A DNA stretch of 64,000 bases from DATBLE01 sp046732255 (GCA_046732255.1 JBKPMR010000017.1:62001-126000), one strand, 5' to 3'; positions 43,113-51,707 are shown, counted from the stretch's first letter. Numbers and translations are program-made. The notes: generated from the sequence alone by a model not told the origin.

Positions 43113-44225
43113 GTGAAGATCGGCGTCGCCAAGGAGATCAAGGCCGACGAGTACCGCGTCGCGCTCACGCCGGCAGGCGCCCGAGAGCTCGTCCAGCTCG
43201 GCCACGACGTGCTGGTCGAGGAGGGAGCAGGCGAGGGGAGCGCCTTCGCCGACGTCCAGTACGCCGCGGTCGGCGCCCGGATCGCCTCGGTCGAGGACGT
43301 CTGGGCCGACGCCGAGCTGCTGCTCAAGGTCAAGGAGCCGGTGCCGGAGGAGTACCCGCGCATCCGGGTCGGGCAGATCCTCTTCACCTATCTCCACCTG
43401 GCGGCGAGCAAGGAGCTGACCGAGGCGCTCGTCGCGAGCGGTGCCGCCTGCATCGCCTACGAGACCGTCGAGACGTCGTCGGGCGGGCTACCGCTGCTCG
43501 CGCCGATGAGCGAGATCGCCGGCCGGCTCGCCGCACAGGCGGGCGCCTACTTCCTCGAGAAGCCGCTCGGGGGGCGTGGGCTGCTGCTCGGAGGCGTGGC
43601 CGGCGTCGCGCCGGGGCGCGTGCTCGTGATCGGCGGCGGGATCGTCGGCTACAACGCGGCGGTGATCGCGATCGGCCTCGGGGCGAACGTGACGATCCTC
43701 GACCGTTCGCTCGACCGGATGCGCCACCTGGACGAGATCCTCTCCGGCCGCGTCAGCCTGGTGATGAGCTCGGCGCTCCAGATCGAGGAGTCGATCCGCG
43801 AGGCCGACGTGGTGATCGGCGCCGTGCTGATCCCGGGCGCGAAGGCCCCGAAGCTGATCACCCGGCCGATGCTCGCCGAGATGCGGCCCGGCGCCGTGCT
43901 CTGCGACGTTGCGATCGACCAGGGCGGCTGCGCCGAGACGTCGAGGCCGACCACGCACACCGACCCGGTCTACGTCGTCGACGGCGTCACGCACTACTGC
44001 GTCGCCAACATGCCCGGTGCCGTCCCGATCACCTCGACGAAGGCGCTGACGAACGCGACGCTCCCGTACGTCGAGACGATCGCCGAGCACGGGCTGATGG
44101 AGGCGGTCGCGCTCGACCCGGGCCTCGCGCCTGGGGTGAACGTGCTCGAGGGCCAGGTCACGTACGAGGCGGTCGCCGAGGCCCACGGCCTCGAGTACGC
44201 GCCGCTCTACAGCGTTCTGGCCTGA
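43113..44225 (+). CDS. ald: alanine dehydrogenase
   Basis: Interconverts alanine with pyruvate and ammonia using NAD. 370 aa, usual size: IGVAKEIKADEYRVALTPAG, LLKVKEPVPEEY (substrate Lys), FTYLHLAASKELTEAL, VLVIGGGIVGYNAAVIAIGLGA (NAD loop) and DVAIDQGGCAETSRPTTH. A GGGGACAGG element begins just behind the stop. Confidence 0.96.
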   Translation: MKIGVAKEIKADEYRVALTPAGARELVQLGHDVLVEEGAGEGSAFADVQYAAVGARIASVEDVWADAELLLKVKEPVPEEYPRIRVGQILFTYLHLAASKELTEALVASGAACIAYETVETSSGGLPLLAPMSEIAGRLAAQAGAYFLEKPLGGRGLLLGGVAGVAPGRVLVIGGGIVGYNAAVIAIGLGANVTILDRSLDRMRHLDEILSGRVSLVMSSALQIEESIREADVVIGAVLIPGAKAPKLITRPMLAEMRPGAVLCDVAIDQGGCAETSRPTTHTDPVYVVDGVTHYCVANMPGAVPITSTKALTNATLPYVETIAEHGLMEAVALDPGLAPGVNVLEGQVTYEAVAEAHGLEYAPLYSVLA

Positions 44226-44227
44226 CG

Positions 44228-44323
44228 ATGAGCACAGAGAGGGACAGGAAGATGATGAGTACAGAGAGGGACAGGTCTGACAGACCTGTCCCCGGTTCCG
44301 CTTAAAGACCTGTCCCCGGTTCC
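44228..44323. repeat. composite GGGACAGG palindromic element
   Basis: Two direct copies of ATGAGNACAGAGAGGGACAGG (44228-44248, 44255-44275), a palindrome GGGACAGGTCT-GAC-AGACCTGTCCC (44268-44292) and two copies of AGACCTGTCCCCGGTTCC (44282-44299, 44306-44323). It lies between the ald stop and the stop of a minus-strand ORF. The head encodes a chance-looking 25-codon frame. Related to 60646-60699. Confidence 0.8.
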
Positions 44324-44454
44324 TATGTCGACTTGCTCGCGCTCACGTCTTTCGTCGGCGAGAGCCGGACGACGAGCGCGGTCACGCCGGCGGCCAGTGC
44401 GATCACGGCGATCACGTACGCGGCCAGGCCGATGAAGGAGAGGACGGTGTGCAC
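44323..44454 (-). CDS. 43-aa single-pass membrane protein
   Basis: GTG at 44454, stop TAG at 44323. The sequence MHTVLSFIGLAAYVIAVIAL, then AAGVTALVVRLSPTKD, is one long hydrophobic helix with a polar tail. TATTCT ends 9 nt upstream on the minus strand and AGGAG lies close before the GTG. The divergent deoB start and the strong hydrophobic pattern make it more than chance. Function unknown. Confidence 0.55.
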   Translation of the reverse strand: MHTVLSFIGLAAYVIAVIALAAGVTALVVRLSPTKDVSASKST

Positions 44455-44462
44455 CCGGCTCC

Positions 44463-44469
44463 TAGAATA
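44463..44469. promoter_or_regulatory. overlapping divergent -10 elements (TAGAATA)
   Basis: Rightward TAGAAT ends 6 nt before the deoB ATG at 44475. Leftward TATTCT ends 9 nt before the GTG of the 43-aa membrane protein. Confidence 0.55.
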
Positions 44470-44474
44470 GCTCG

Positions 44475-45641
44475 ATGCCCAGAGCGTGCGTGATCGTGCT
44501 CGATGCGGTCGGTGCCGGCGAGCTGCCGGATGCGGCCGAGTTCGGAGACGAAGGCTCCGATACGCTCGGGAACGTCGCGCGGGCCGTCGGCGGACTGGAC
44601 CTGCCCAACCTCGAGGCGCTCGGTCTCGGCAACGTGGAGGAGCTCGAAGGCTGCCCGCCGCAGGCCGGCGCGCCCGCCGTCGCCGGGAGGCTGATCGAGC
44701 GATCGAAGGGCAAGGACACGACCCTGGGGCACTGGGAGCTGATGGGGATCGTGACGCCGCAACCGCTCCCGACCTATCCGCACGGCTTCCCGCACGACGT
44801 GATCGACCCGTTCATGCACCGGACGGCGCGCGGCGTCCTCGGCAACAAGCCTGCGAGCGGCACAGAGATCATTCAGGAGCTCGGCGAGGAGCACCAGGAG
44901 ACGGGCAAGTGGATCGTCTACACGTCCGCCGACTCGGTGTTCCAGATCGCCGCCCATGAGGAGACGATCCCGCTAGAGGAGCTCTACGACGCCTGCCGGT
45001 CGGCCCGCGAGATCCTGACCGGTAAGCACGCGGTCGGCCGGGTGATCGCCCGGCCGTTCATCGGCGAGCCGGGGAACTACGAGCGGACGCCGAACCGGCA
45101 CGACTACTCGCTCGAGCCCCGAAAGCCGAACTACCTGACGCTGCTCCGCGAGGCGGGCGTCGCCGTCCACGGGGTCGGGAAGATCGGCGACATCTTCGCC
45201 CATCAGGACATCGACGAGAGCCACGCAACCAAGTCGAATGTGGAGGGGATCACGAAGACCGAGGAGCTGCTCCAGACCTTGGACGAGGGCTTCGTCTTCG
45301 TCAACCTGGTCGAGACCGACATGCTGTGGGGCCATCGGAACGACCCGATCAACTTCCACCGGTGTCTCCAGGACTTCGACCGGCGGCTGCCCGACCTGCT
45401 CGAGGCCTTGCGTCCCGGCGACCTGCTGATCGTCACCTCCGACCACGGCTGCGACCCGACCACCCCGTCCACGGACCACTCGCGCGAGCACGCACTGCTG
45501 CTCGCCTACGTGGCCGGCCGGAACGCGAACGGCGCCCGGCACGACGGCGAGTTCGCCGACGTCGGCGCAACCGTGAACGCGTGGCTGGGCGGGAAGGCGC
45601 CGGGTCGCTCGCTGCCGGGCCAGCCGATCGTCGAGAAGTGA
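44475..45641 (+). CDS. deoB: phosphopentomutase
   Basis: Interconverts (deoxy)ribose 1- and 5-phosphates in nucleoside breakdown. 388 aa: VIVLDAVGAGELPDA (first metal Asp), GSDTLGN, GKDTTLGHWELMG (phosphorylated Thr), IGEPGNYERTPNRHDYSLEP, NLVETDMLWGHRND and TSDHGCDPTTPSTDHSREH (metal ligands). Heads the deo operon. Confidence 0.96.
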   Translation: MPRACVIVLDAVGAGELPDAAEFGDEGSDTLGNVARAVGGLDLPNLEALGLGNVEELEGCPPQAGAPAVAGRLIERSKGKDTTLGHWELMGIVTPQPLPTYPHGFPHDVIDPFMHRTARGVLGNKPASGTEIIQELGEEHQETGKWIVYTSADSVFQIAAHEETIPLEELYDACRSAREILTGKHAVGRVIARPFIGEPGNYERTPNRHDYSLEPRKPNYLTLLREAGVAVHGVGKIGDIFAHQDIDESHATKSNVEGITKTEELLQTLDEGFVFVNLVETDMLWGHRNDPINFHRCLQDFDRRLPDLLEALRPGDLLIVTSDHGCDPTTPSTDHSREHALLLAYVAGRNANGARHDGEFADVGATVNAWLGGKAPGRSLPGQPIVEK

Positions 45642-46345
45642 CGGCGCTCAACGATCCTGCGCTCGTCCGGCACGACTACGCCGACGAGACACGGCTTTCC
45701 GCACGAATGGCCGCGCAGCAAAACGCCACCGGCCCCGACCCGCGCCAGGTCGCGTTCGAGGCGGTCGCCGAAGCCGAGCCGTCCCTGATTCTCGAGGTCG
45801 GCCCGGGCCGCGGCGAGCTCGCCGAGCGCATGGCGAGGGAGCTGGATGCCCGCGTGATCGGCGTCGACCAGTCCGAGCGAATGGTCGCACTCACACAGGA
45901 GCGTGGTGTGGAGGCGATCGTAGGAGACGTTGAGGACCTGCCGTTCCGCGATGGGATCTTCGACTGCGCCGTGGCGGCCTGGATGCTCTACCACGTCCCC
46001 AACCTCAACCGGGCGTTGCTCGAGTTACGGCGCGTGCTGCGGCCGCATGGGCGGTTGGTAGCCGTCACGAACAGCGTGGAGAGCCAGCGTGAGTTGTGGG
46101 ATCTCATCGGCTACGAGCGGCGATACAGCTTCGGTGCAGAGAACGGCGAAGGGGCATTGCTCCGACACTTCACGATCGTCGAGCGCCGAGACGTGCACGG
46201 AACCGTGACGTTCCCAGATCGTCAGGCAGCACACAGGTACGTCACCCACAGCCCCATGGCGGCGCACCTCGCGAATCGCCTGCCGCACTTCGACGGGCCG
46301 CTCGTCTGCTCACGGCACGTCGTCGTCTTCGTCTGCGAGCCGTGA
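45638..46345 (+). CDS. class I SAM-dependent methyltransferase in the deo operon
   Basis: 235 aa. Motif I LILEVGPGRGELAERMA, VIGVDQSERMVAL, GDVEDLPFRDGIFDCAVAAW and LLELRRVLRPHGRL fit the UbiE/type 11 methyltransferases. Substrate unknown. It joins deoB and deoA by GTGA overlaps at both ends. The 3' half looks less GC-rich than its neighbours, hinting at a later arrival. Confidence 0.82.
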   Translation: MTALNDPALVRHDYADETRLSARMAAQQNATGPDPRQVAFEAVAEAEPSLILEVGPGRGELAERMARELDARVIGVDQSERMVALTQERGVEAIVGDVEDLPFRDGIFDCAVAAWMLYHVPNLNRALLELRRVLRPHGRLVAVTNSVESQRELWDLIGYERRYSFGAENGEGALLRHFTIVERRDVHGTVTFPDRQAAHRYVTHSPMAAHLANRLPHFDGPLVCSRHVVVFVCEP

Positions 46346-47640
46346 TCCGCCCGGCCGAGCTGATCGAGCGGAAGCGCGACGGCGGCGAGCTCTCGGCCGA
46401 TGAGATCCACGAGCTCGTCCTGGGCTACACGCGCGACGAGATCCCCGAGTACCAGCTGGCCGCGTTCCTGATGGCCGTCTACTTCCGCGGTCTCTCCGGT
46501 GCCGAGACGTTCGCGCTCACCGACGCGATGGTGGCGAGCGGCGAGACCATCGACCTCGGCACTGCGCTCGGCCGCCGGTCGGTCGACAAGCACTCGACCG
46601 GCGGCGTCGGAGACAAGACGTCGATCGCCGTCGGGCCGATCGTGGCCGCATGCGGGGTCCCGTTCGGGAAGATGAGCGGACGCGGGCTCGGCCATACCGG
46701 CGGCACGATCGACAAGCTCGAGGCGATCCCGGGGTACCGCGTGGAGCTGACGATCGAGCAGTTCGTCGAGCAGGTTCGCGAGATCGGGATCGCGATCATC
46801 GGGCAGACCGCCAACCTGGTGCCGGCCGACAAGCGGCTCTACGCGCTCCGTGACGTGACCGCGACCGTCGACAACATCTCCTTGATCGCGGCGAGCATCA
46901 TGTCCAAGAAGCTCGCCGGCGGAGCCGACGCGATCGTGCTGGACGTGAAGGTCGGTGACGGCGCGTTCATGAAGACGATCGACGACGCACGCATGCTCGC
47001 CGAGGCGATGATCGAGCTCGGAACGCGCGCGGACCGCCGGGTGGTCTGCATGCTCACCGACATGGACCAGCCGCTCGGCGGGGCGGTCGGCAATGCGCTC
47101 GAGATCGGCGAGGCGGTGGCGACGATCAAGGGCGAGGGGCCGGAGGACTTCTCGGAGCTCGTGCTGGCATCGGTTGCGCACCTCCTCGCGCTGTCCGATC
47201 TCGACGTGGACGAGTTCGCCGCCCGGAAGGTCGCCGAGCGCGCCGTCGCAGACGGATCGGCGCTGGCTGCGTACGAGCGCTGGGTCCGGGCACAGGGGGG
47301 CGATCCGGATTCGGACGTGCTCCCGCGGGCGGCGGTCGTGCGCGAGGTCCCGTCGCCGGGAACCGGCTTCGTCCAGCGGCTCGGCGCGATCGCGGTCGGG
47401 CACGCCGCTCTTCACCTCGGAGCCGGCCGGCGCACGAAGGAGGACGCGATCGATCACGCGGTCGGCGTCGTCTGCCGCAAGAAGCGCGGCGACGAGGTCG
47501 AGGTGGGCGAGGTGCTGGCGGAGGTGCACGCAGCGGACGACGCTTCCGCCGAGGCGGCGGCGGCCGAAGTGCTGGCCGCCTACGAGATCGGCGCCGAGCC
47601 GCCTCGGCCGCGCCGGATCGTGCTGGACACGATCGGCTAG
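46342..47640 (+). CDS. deoA: pyrimidine-nucleoside (thymidine) phosphorylase
   Basis: Splits thymidine/uridine to base and sugar 1-phosphate, which deoB then converts. 432 aa: KHSTGGVGDKTS (phosphate site), the family signature SGRGLGHTGGTIDKLEAIPG, NISLIAASIMSKKLAGGADA, DVKVGDGAFM and the C-terminal domain GAGRRTKEDAIDHAVGV. GTG 46342 overlaps the methyltransferase. Confidence 0.95.
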   Translation: MIRPAELIERKRDGGELSADEIHELVLGYTRDEIPEYQLAAFLMAVYFRGLSGAETFALTDAMVASGETIDLGTALGRRSVDKHSTGGVGDKTSIAVGPIVAACGVPFGKMSGRGLGHTGGTIDKLEAIPGYRVELTIEQFVEQVREIGIAIIGQTANLVPADKRLYALRDVTATVDNISLIAASIMSKKLAGGADAIVLDVKVGDGAFMKTIDDARMLAEAMIELGTRADRRVVCMLTDMDQPLGGAVGNALEIGEAVATIKGEGPEDFSELVLASVAHLLALSDLDVDEFAARKVAERAVADGSALAAYERWVRAQGGDPDSDVLPRAAVVREVPSPGTGFVQRLGAIAVGHAALHLGAGRRTKEDAIDHAVGVVCRKKRGDEVEVGEVLAEVHAADDASAEAAAAEVLAAYEIGAEPPRPRRIVLDTIG

Positions 47641-48485
47641 TGCCGGAGCTCCCGGAGGTCGAGACCGAGCGCGGCCGGCTGGCGGCGCGGATCGAGGGCC
47701 GGCGGATCGTCTCTGTCGCGATCGACGACCCCCGCCTGACTCGCCCGGAAGACCCGGCGTGGACCGCCGTCAGGCTGTCGGGCGAACGAGTTGAGGCGGT
47801 CGAGCGACGCGGCAAGTACCTCGTCGTCCGACTCGATGGCGGGCAGGTGCTCCTCGTCCACCTCCGCATGACCGGCGGCTTCCGCTACGAACCTGCGTCG
47901 CATGAACGCGCCGTGCTCGAGCTCGACGACGGCACGCGGATCGCCTACCGCGACCTGCGCCGCTTCGGGACGTGGCTCCTGCTCGAGCCCGAAGAGGCGG
48001 AGGCGCACCTGGCGCTCCGGCTCGGCCCGGAGCCCCTCGGCCGCCGGTTCACAACCGGGTTCCTGACGCAGCGGCTCCGCGGGCGGCGCGCCCCGATCAA
48101 GGCGGCGATCCTCGACCAGCGGACGGTGGCCGGCCTCGGGAACATCTACGCCGACGAGTCGCTCTGGCACGCGCGCATCCATCCGCTGCGGCCGGCCGGC
48201 GAGCTGTCGGCCGAGGAGGTAGCACGCCTAAGAGACGGGATCCGCCGTGCCCTGCGACTCGGCATCCGCCGCCAGGGCGCCGATCTCGGCGACGGCACGT
48301 ATGCGGGCGGCCGAATGCAACACGAGTTCCGCGTCTACGGCCGTGCGGGGGAACCATGCGACCGCTGCGGGACCCCGATCGCGAAGACACGCGCAGGAGG
48401 CCGGGGGACCTGGTACTGCCCGACGTGTCAGTCCGCAGCCGGTGCCGGGCAAAGCCCGACACCGACGCAGAGGCGAGCATTCTAA
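47640..48485 (+). CDS. mutM: formamidopyrimidine-DNA glycosylase
   Basis: Removes oxidised purines. 281 aa. N-terminal PELPEVETERG (Pro2 nucleophile), RRGKYLVVRLDGG, LRMTGGFRYE, helix-two-turn-helix VAGLGNIYADESLW and zinc finger CDRCGTPIAKTRAG to CPTCQ. The tail after the finger (SAAGAGQSPTPTQRRAF) is encoded by a palindrome and looks non-native. GTG 47640 overlaps the deoA stop by one base. Confidence 0.95.
   Translation: MPELPEVETERGRLAARIEGRRIVSVAIDDPRLTRPEDPAWTAVRLSGERVEAVERRGKYLVVRLDGGQVLLVHLRMTGGFRYEPASHERAVLELDDGTRIAYRDLRRFGTWLLLEPEEAEAHLALRLGPEPLGRRFTTGFLTQRLRGRRAPIKAAILDQRTVAGLGNIYADESLWHARIHPLRPAGELSAEEVARLRDGIRRALRLGIRRQGADLGDGTYAGGRMQHEFRVYGRAGEPCDRCGTPIAKTRAGGRGTWYCPTCQSAAGAGQSPTPTQRRAF
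48440..48464. repeat. palindrome in the mutM tail
   Basis: CGGTG-C-CGGGC-AAA-GCCCG-A-CACCG lies within the last codons of mutM, after the zinc finger. Its core GGGC-AAA-GCCCG resembles the hairpin at 25533-25559. It may serve as terminator before recO. Confidence 0.6.
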
Positions 48486-48505
48486 GTGTGAGCAGGCCCC
48501 CAGAC

Positions 48506-48511
48506 TAGACT
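48506..48511 (+). promoter_or_regulatory. -10 element TAGACT for recO
   Basis: TAGACT ends 6 nt before the recO GTG at 48518, a leaderless start. Confidence 0.5.
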
Positions 48512-48517
48512 CGAAGC

Positions 48518-49255
48518 GTGGGTCGGAGCTACAAGACGGAAGCGGTCGTGCTCCGCTCGATCCGGTACGCCGAGGCCGACCGCATCCTGCACCTCTACAC
48601 GGCCGACCGCGGCCGGGTGGGGGCGATCGCGAAGGGGATCCGAAAGACGACCTCGCGGGTGGGCGGCCGGCTGGAGCCGCTCGGGCACGTGGAGCTCGTG
48701 CTCCACCAGGGCAGCGGGGAGCTCCATACGGTCACCGGCGTCGAGCTGATCCGCCCGCACAGCGCGACGCGCGGCGATTCCTACCGGCTCTCGGTGGGGC
48801 TCGTCGGCGCCGAGGCGATGCTCCGGCTGTTCACCGAGCAGGAGGCGAACGACCGCGCGTTCGCCGCGCTCACGCGGTTCCTCGACCTCCTCGACTCGGC
48901 CCCGCGTGGGCTCCGACCGGATCTCGACCCGCTGGGGCTGGCCTTTCAGCTCAAGCTCCTCTGGCTCGCGGGCTACCACCCGCACCTCGGCAGCTGCGCC
49001 GAGTGCGGCTCCGAAGGCCCGTTGGTCGCGTACTCGGCGCGGGCGGGCGGGACAGTCTGCGCGACGTGCGGTACCGGGGCGCTCGCCCTCTCGGGGGCGG
49101 GGCTCGCCGCACTGGAAGCACTCCTGCGCAGTCCACTCGCCGACGCCTGGTCGGCCGGCCTCTCCGAGCGTGCGGCTCGAGATGTGCTCGCGACGATCAC
49201 CGCCTCCTACGAGGAGCACGGCGGCTTCCGGCTGCGGACCCTGAAAGCGGGATGA
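48518..49255 (+). CDS. recO: DNA repair protein RecO
   Basis: Mediates RecA loading with RecR. 245 aa: OB-fold N-terminus YKTEAVVLRSIRYAEADRIL, YTADRGRVGAIAKGIRK, and zinc finger CAECG to CATCG-like CATCGTG. GTG start follows TAGACT. Overlaps the GNAT gene (ATGA). Confidence 0.93.
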   Translation: MGRSYKTEAVVLRSIRYAEADRILHLYTADRGRVGAIAKGIRKTTSRVGGRLEPLGHVELVLHQGSGELHTVTGVELIRPHSATRGDSYRLSVGLVGAEAMLRLFTEQEANDRAFAALTRFLDLLDSAPRGLRPDLDPLGLAFQLKLLWLAGYHPHLGSCAECGSEGPLVAYSARAGGTVCATCGTGALALSGAGLAALEALLRSPLADAWSAGLSERAARDVLATITASYEEHGGFRLRTLKAG

Positions 49256-49671
49256 GGCGTTCGCTGGACGGCGGCTACGAGCTGGACGACGATCCCGCCA
49301 GGATCGACGTCGATGCGGTCCACGCGTTCCTGACGCAGTCGTACTGGGCGGAGGGCCGGTCGCGCGAGACGGTCGAGCGGCTCATCCGGGAGGCACAGCG
49401 GGTTGTCGGCCTGTACCACGAGGGCCGCCAGGTCGGGTTCTGCCGCGCGGTGTCGGACGACGCGTCGCTGACGTACCTGGCCGACGTCTACGTCCTGCCC
49501 GAGCACCGCGGCCGCGGGCTCGGCGTCGAGCTCGTCCGCGAGATGATCGACAACGGCCCGTACGCGCGGCGACGCTGGCTGCTACACACCCGCGACGCCC
49601 ACGAGCTCTACCGGCGCTTCGGCTTCGGCCCCCCGAACGAGCGACTGATGGAGCGGCCCCCTGCTGCGTGA
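49252..49671 (+). CDS. GNAT family N-acetyltransferase
   Basis: 139 aa. The acetyl-CoA loop VLPEHRGRGLGVELVREMI and the closing YRRFGFGPPNERLMER fit small GNAT proteins of the YjgM-like type. The acceptor is unknown. The start overlaps the recO stop. Confidence 0.85.
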   Translation: MRRSLDGGYELDDDPARIDVDAVHAFLTQSYWAEGRSRETVERLIREAQRVVGLYHEGRQVGFCRAVSDDASLTYLADVYVLPEHRGRGLGVELVREMIDNGPYARRRWLLHTRDAHELYRRFGFGPPNERLMERPPAA

Positions 49672-51004
49672 CAGACGGCTGCTGACGATCGCCGTGGCGG
49701 CGTCGGTGGCGGTCGCGTTCGCCGACTCGTCGATCGTCGTCCTCGCGCTCCCCGACCTGTATGGCGCGTTCGACACGACGATCGTCGGTGTCTCGTGGGT
49801 GATCACGTCCTACAACCTGGTCGTGGCGGTCGTCGCGGCCGCGATCGCCCTGCTCTCGCGGCGGCTCGACCCTCGCCGCTGGGCCAGGATCGGGCTGGTC
49901 CTGTTCACCGCGGCGTCGGTTGGGTGCGCCGCCTCGTGGAACCTCGCCGCGCTGATCACCTTCCGCTGCGTCCAGGGGCTCGGTGCGGCGTTCCTGCTGG
50001 CGACGTCGATCTCGCTGCTCGGCGGGCTGGTCGGATCGAACGAGCGTGGGATCGCATTGTGGACGCGCGTGGCGGTGCTCGGCGCGGCGCTCGGGCCGGT
50101 GCTCGGCGGCGTCCTGACGCAGCTTTTCGACTGGCGGGCGATTTTCGTGGTCCAGGCGCCGGTCGCAGGAGCGGCGCTGCTCGCGACGTGGCGCACGGGA
50201 GCACTACCGGCGGACGTGCCGCGACGTCGCGGCCGCGGCGCGCTGGCCGCCGACACGGCCCTCGGGCTCGTGTTCGCGGCCCTGGTGGGGGCGCTCTTCC
50301 TTGCGGTGTTGCTCGTGATCACGGTCTGGGGGCTCGAGCCGATCGTCGGCGCCCTGGTGGTCAGCGCCCTGCCCGCGGCGACCATCGCCGCCCGCCCGCT
50401 CGCGCGGGGCGTGCCGGCGGTCACCGCCGTCGCCGGAGGCGTGCTCCTGCTCGCGCTCGGGCTGGTGGCGCTGGCGTTCCTGCCGCGGGTCTCGAACCTG
50501 CTGGTAGCGCTCGCGCTTGCGTTCTGCGGCCTCGGCCTCGGTCTCGCCGTTCCCGTGCTGACGGGCGTGGCGCTGCACCAGGATTCCGGTCTCGTCCGCA
50601 GCGGGGCGATCACCGTCGCCGCCCGCCATGCCGGGCTCGTCCTCGCCCTCGCCCTCGTCGCGCCGCTCCTCACCAGCTCGCTCGACGACGCCGGCCAGCG
50701 GGCGCTGCTCGGCGGAACGAAGACGATCCTCGACGCGAACGTGCCGCTGCAGAAGAAGGTGCCGATCGCGCTCGCTCTGCGCGATGCGCTCCAATCGGCC
50801 CAGAAGGGCGAGGTCCCCGATCTCGGAAAGCCGTTCGACGACGCCGGCGCCCGGACGAACGACGACGTCCGGCACGCACGGAACTCGCTCGTGAACACGC
50901 TGGAGTCGGCGCTGACGCGGGGCTTCCGCTCGTCGTTCGCGCTCGCGGCGCTCTTCGCGCTCCTCGCCCTGATCCCGACCCTCCGGCTGCGGAGGACGGC
51001 GTGA
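49664..51004 (+). CDS. MFS transporter (DHA2-like)
   Basis: About 446 aa with 12 or more hydrophobic segments. SSIVVLALPDLYGAFDTTIV and WVITSYNLVVAVVAAAIALLSRR are the usual start of drug:H+ antiporters; RCVQGLGAAFLLATSISLL and LGAALGPVLGGVLTQLFDWR match motif C. The frame has no ATG/TTG; GTG 49694 would cut into helix 1, while CTG 49664 gives a basic MRDRRLL N-terminus and overlaps the GNAT stop, so CTG is preferred with caution. An extra polar stretch lies before the last helix. Confidence 0.82.
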   Translation: MRDRRLLTIAVAASVAVAFADSSIVVLALPDLYGAFDTTIVGVSWVITSYNLVVAVVAAAIALLSRRLDPRRWARIGLVLFTAASVGCAASWNLAALITFRCVQGLGAAFLLATSISLLGGLVGSNERGIALWTRVAVLGAALGPVLGGVLTQLFDWRAIFVVQAPVAGAALLATWRTGALPADVPRRRGRGALAADTALGLVFAALVGALFLAVLLVITVWGLEPIVGALVVSALPAATIAARPLARGVPAVTAVAGGVLLLALGLVALAFLPRVSNLLVALALAFCGLGLGLAVPVLTGVALHQDSGLVRSGAITVAARHAGLVLALALVAPLLTSSLDDAGQRALLGGTKTILDANVPLQKKVPIALALRDALQSAQKGEVPDLGKPFDDAGARTNDDVRHARNSLVNTLESALTRGFRSSFALAALFALLALIPTLRLRRTA

Positions 51005-51414
51005 GACGCATCGCAGTCCTGCTCGCCGCCGCCCTGGCGCTGATCGTCGTCGAGCTCGCGCTCGGAGCCTTCCATTTCGGCAAGCCGAAACTCGCCGACC
51101 CGTGCACCTCGAAGCCCGCGTTCAAGGGCGGCGGCATCGACGGAGAGATCCAGCGGTTTGCGCTCAGCGGCCTGAACGGCGCCGCCTGCAAGCTGCACAC
51201 GACGCGCGAGGAGCTCGTGCTGTCGTTCGTCCCCGCCGCGGGGACGAAACGAGTGCGCTGGGACCGGGCGACGATCGAGGACGCGCTCCGCTCCGGGTTC
51301 GATCGCGCGTTCGAGGAGACCGAGCAGCGCGGCGTGGCCGGCTTCGTGATCGGCCACATCCTCGAGGTCGTCCTCGGCGCTCCGCTCGACTACTTCCTCG
51401 ACCTTTCCGACTAG
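51001..51414 (+). CDS. small exported or membrane-anchored protein
   Basis: 137 aa with an N-terminal signal or anchor (RRIAVLLAAALALIVVELAL), two cysteines (in DPCTSKPAF and AACKLHTT), and a helical C-terminus. No family recognised. GTG overlaps the MFS stop, so it may assist the transporter. Followed by the tandem REPIN-like elements. Confidence 0.65.
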   Translation: MRRIAVLLAAALALIVVELALGAFHFGKPKLADPCTSKPAFKGGGIDGEIQRFALSGLNGAACKLHTTREELVLSFVPAAGTKRVRWDRATIEDALRSGFDRAFEETEQRGVAGFVIGHILEVVLGAPLDYFLDLSD

Positions 51415-51429
51415 CCCGTTCAAACCGGG

Positions 51430-51675
51430 TCTGAGGGACAGTCCTCCAGCCGCGACCGAAACAGCCGGTGCGCCGCCCAAACAAGCCTTCTCGCGCCCCG
51501 GCTCTCGTCTCTTTCGACCGATTCAGGGGCTGTCCCTGAGACACGGCCGGGGCCGACGCGTCCGAGGGACAGTCCTCTGGGCGTGGCCGAAACAACCGAG
51601 CCGCCGCTCAACCAAGCGATCTTGCACTGGCGCCGTCGTTCCTATCGGCGGGGTTCAGGGACTGTCCCTGAGACA
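51430..51675. repeat. tandem pair of REPIN-like elements
   Basis: Two units of about 115 bp in a 131-bp period (51430-51543, 51561-51675). Each begins GAGGGACAGTCC and ends with the inverted GGxCTGTCCCTGAGACA. The inner parts are about two-thirds alike (CCGAAACARCCG, CAAxCAAGC). This fills the 293-bp gap between convergent genes; no gene is seen in it. Confidence 0.8.
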
Positions 51676-51707
51676 CCGCCGGAACGGACGTGACCGCTCG
51701 GGTCGGG

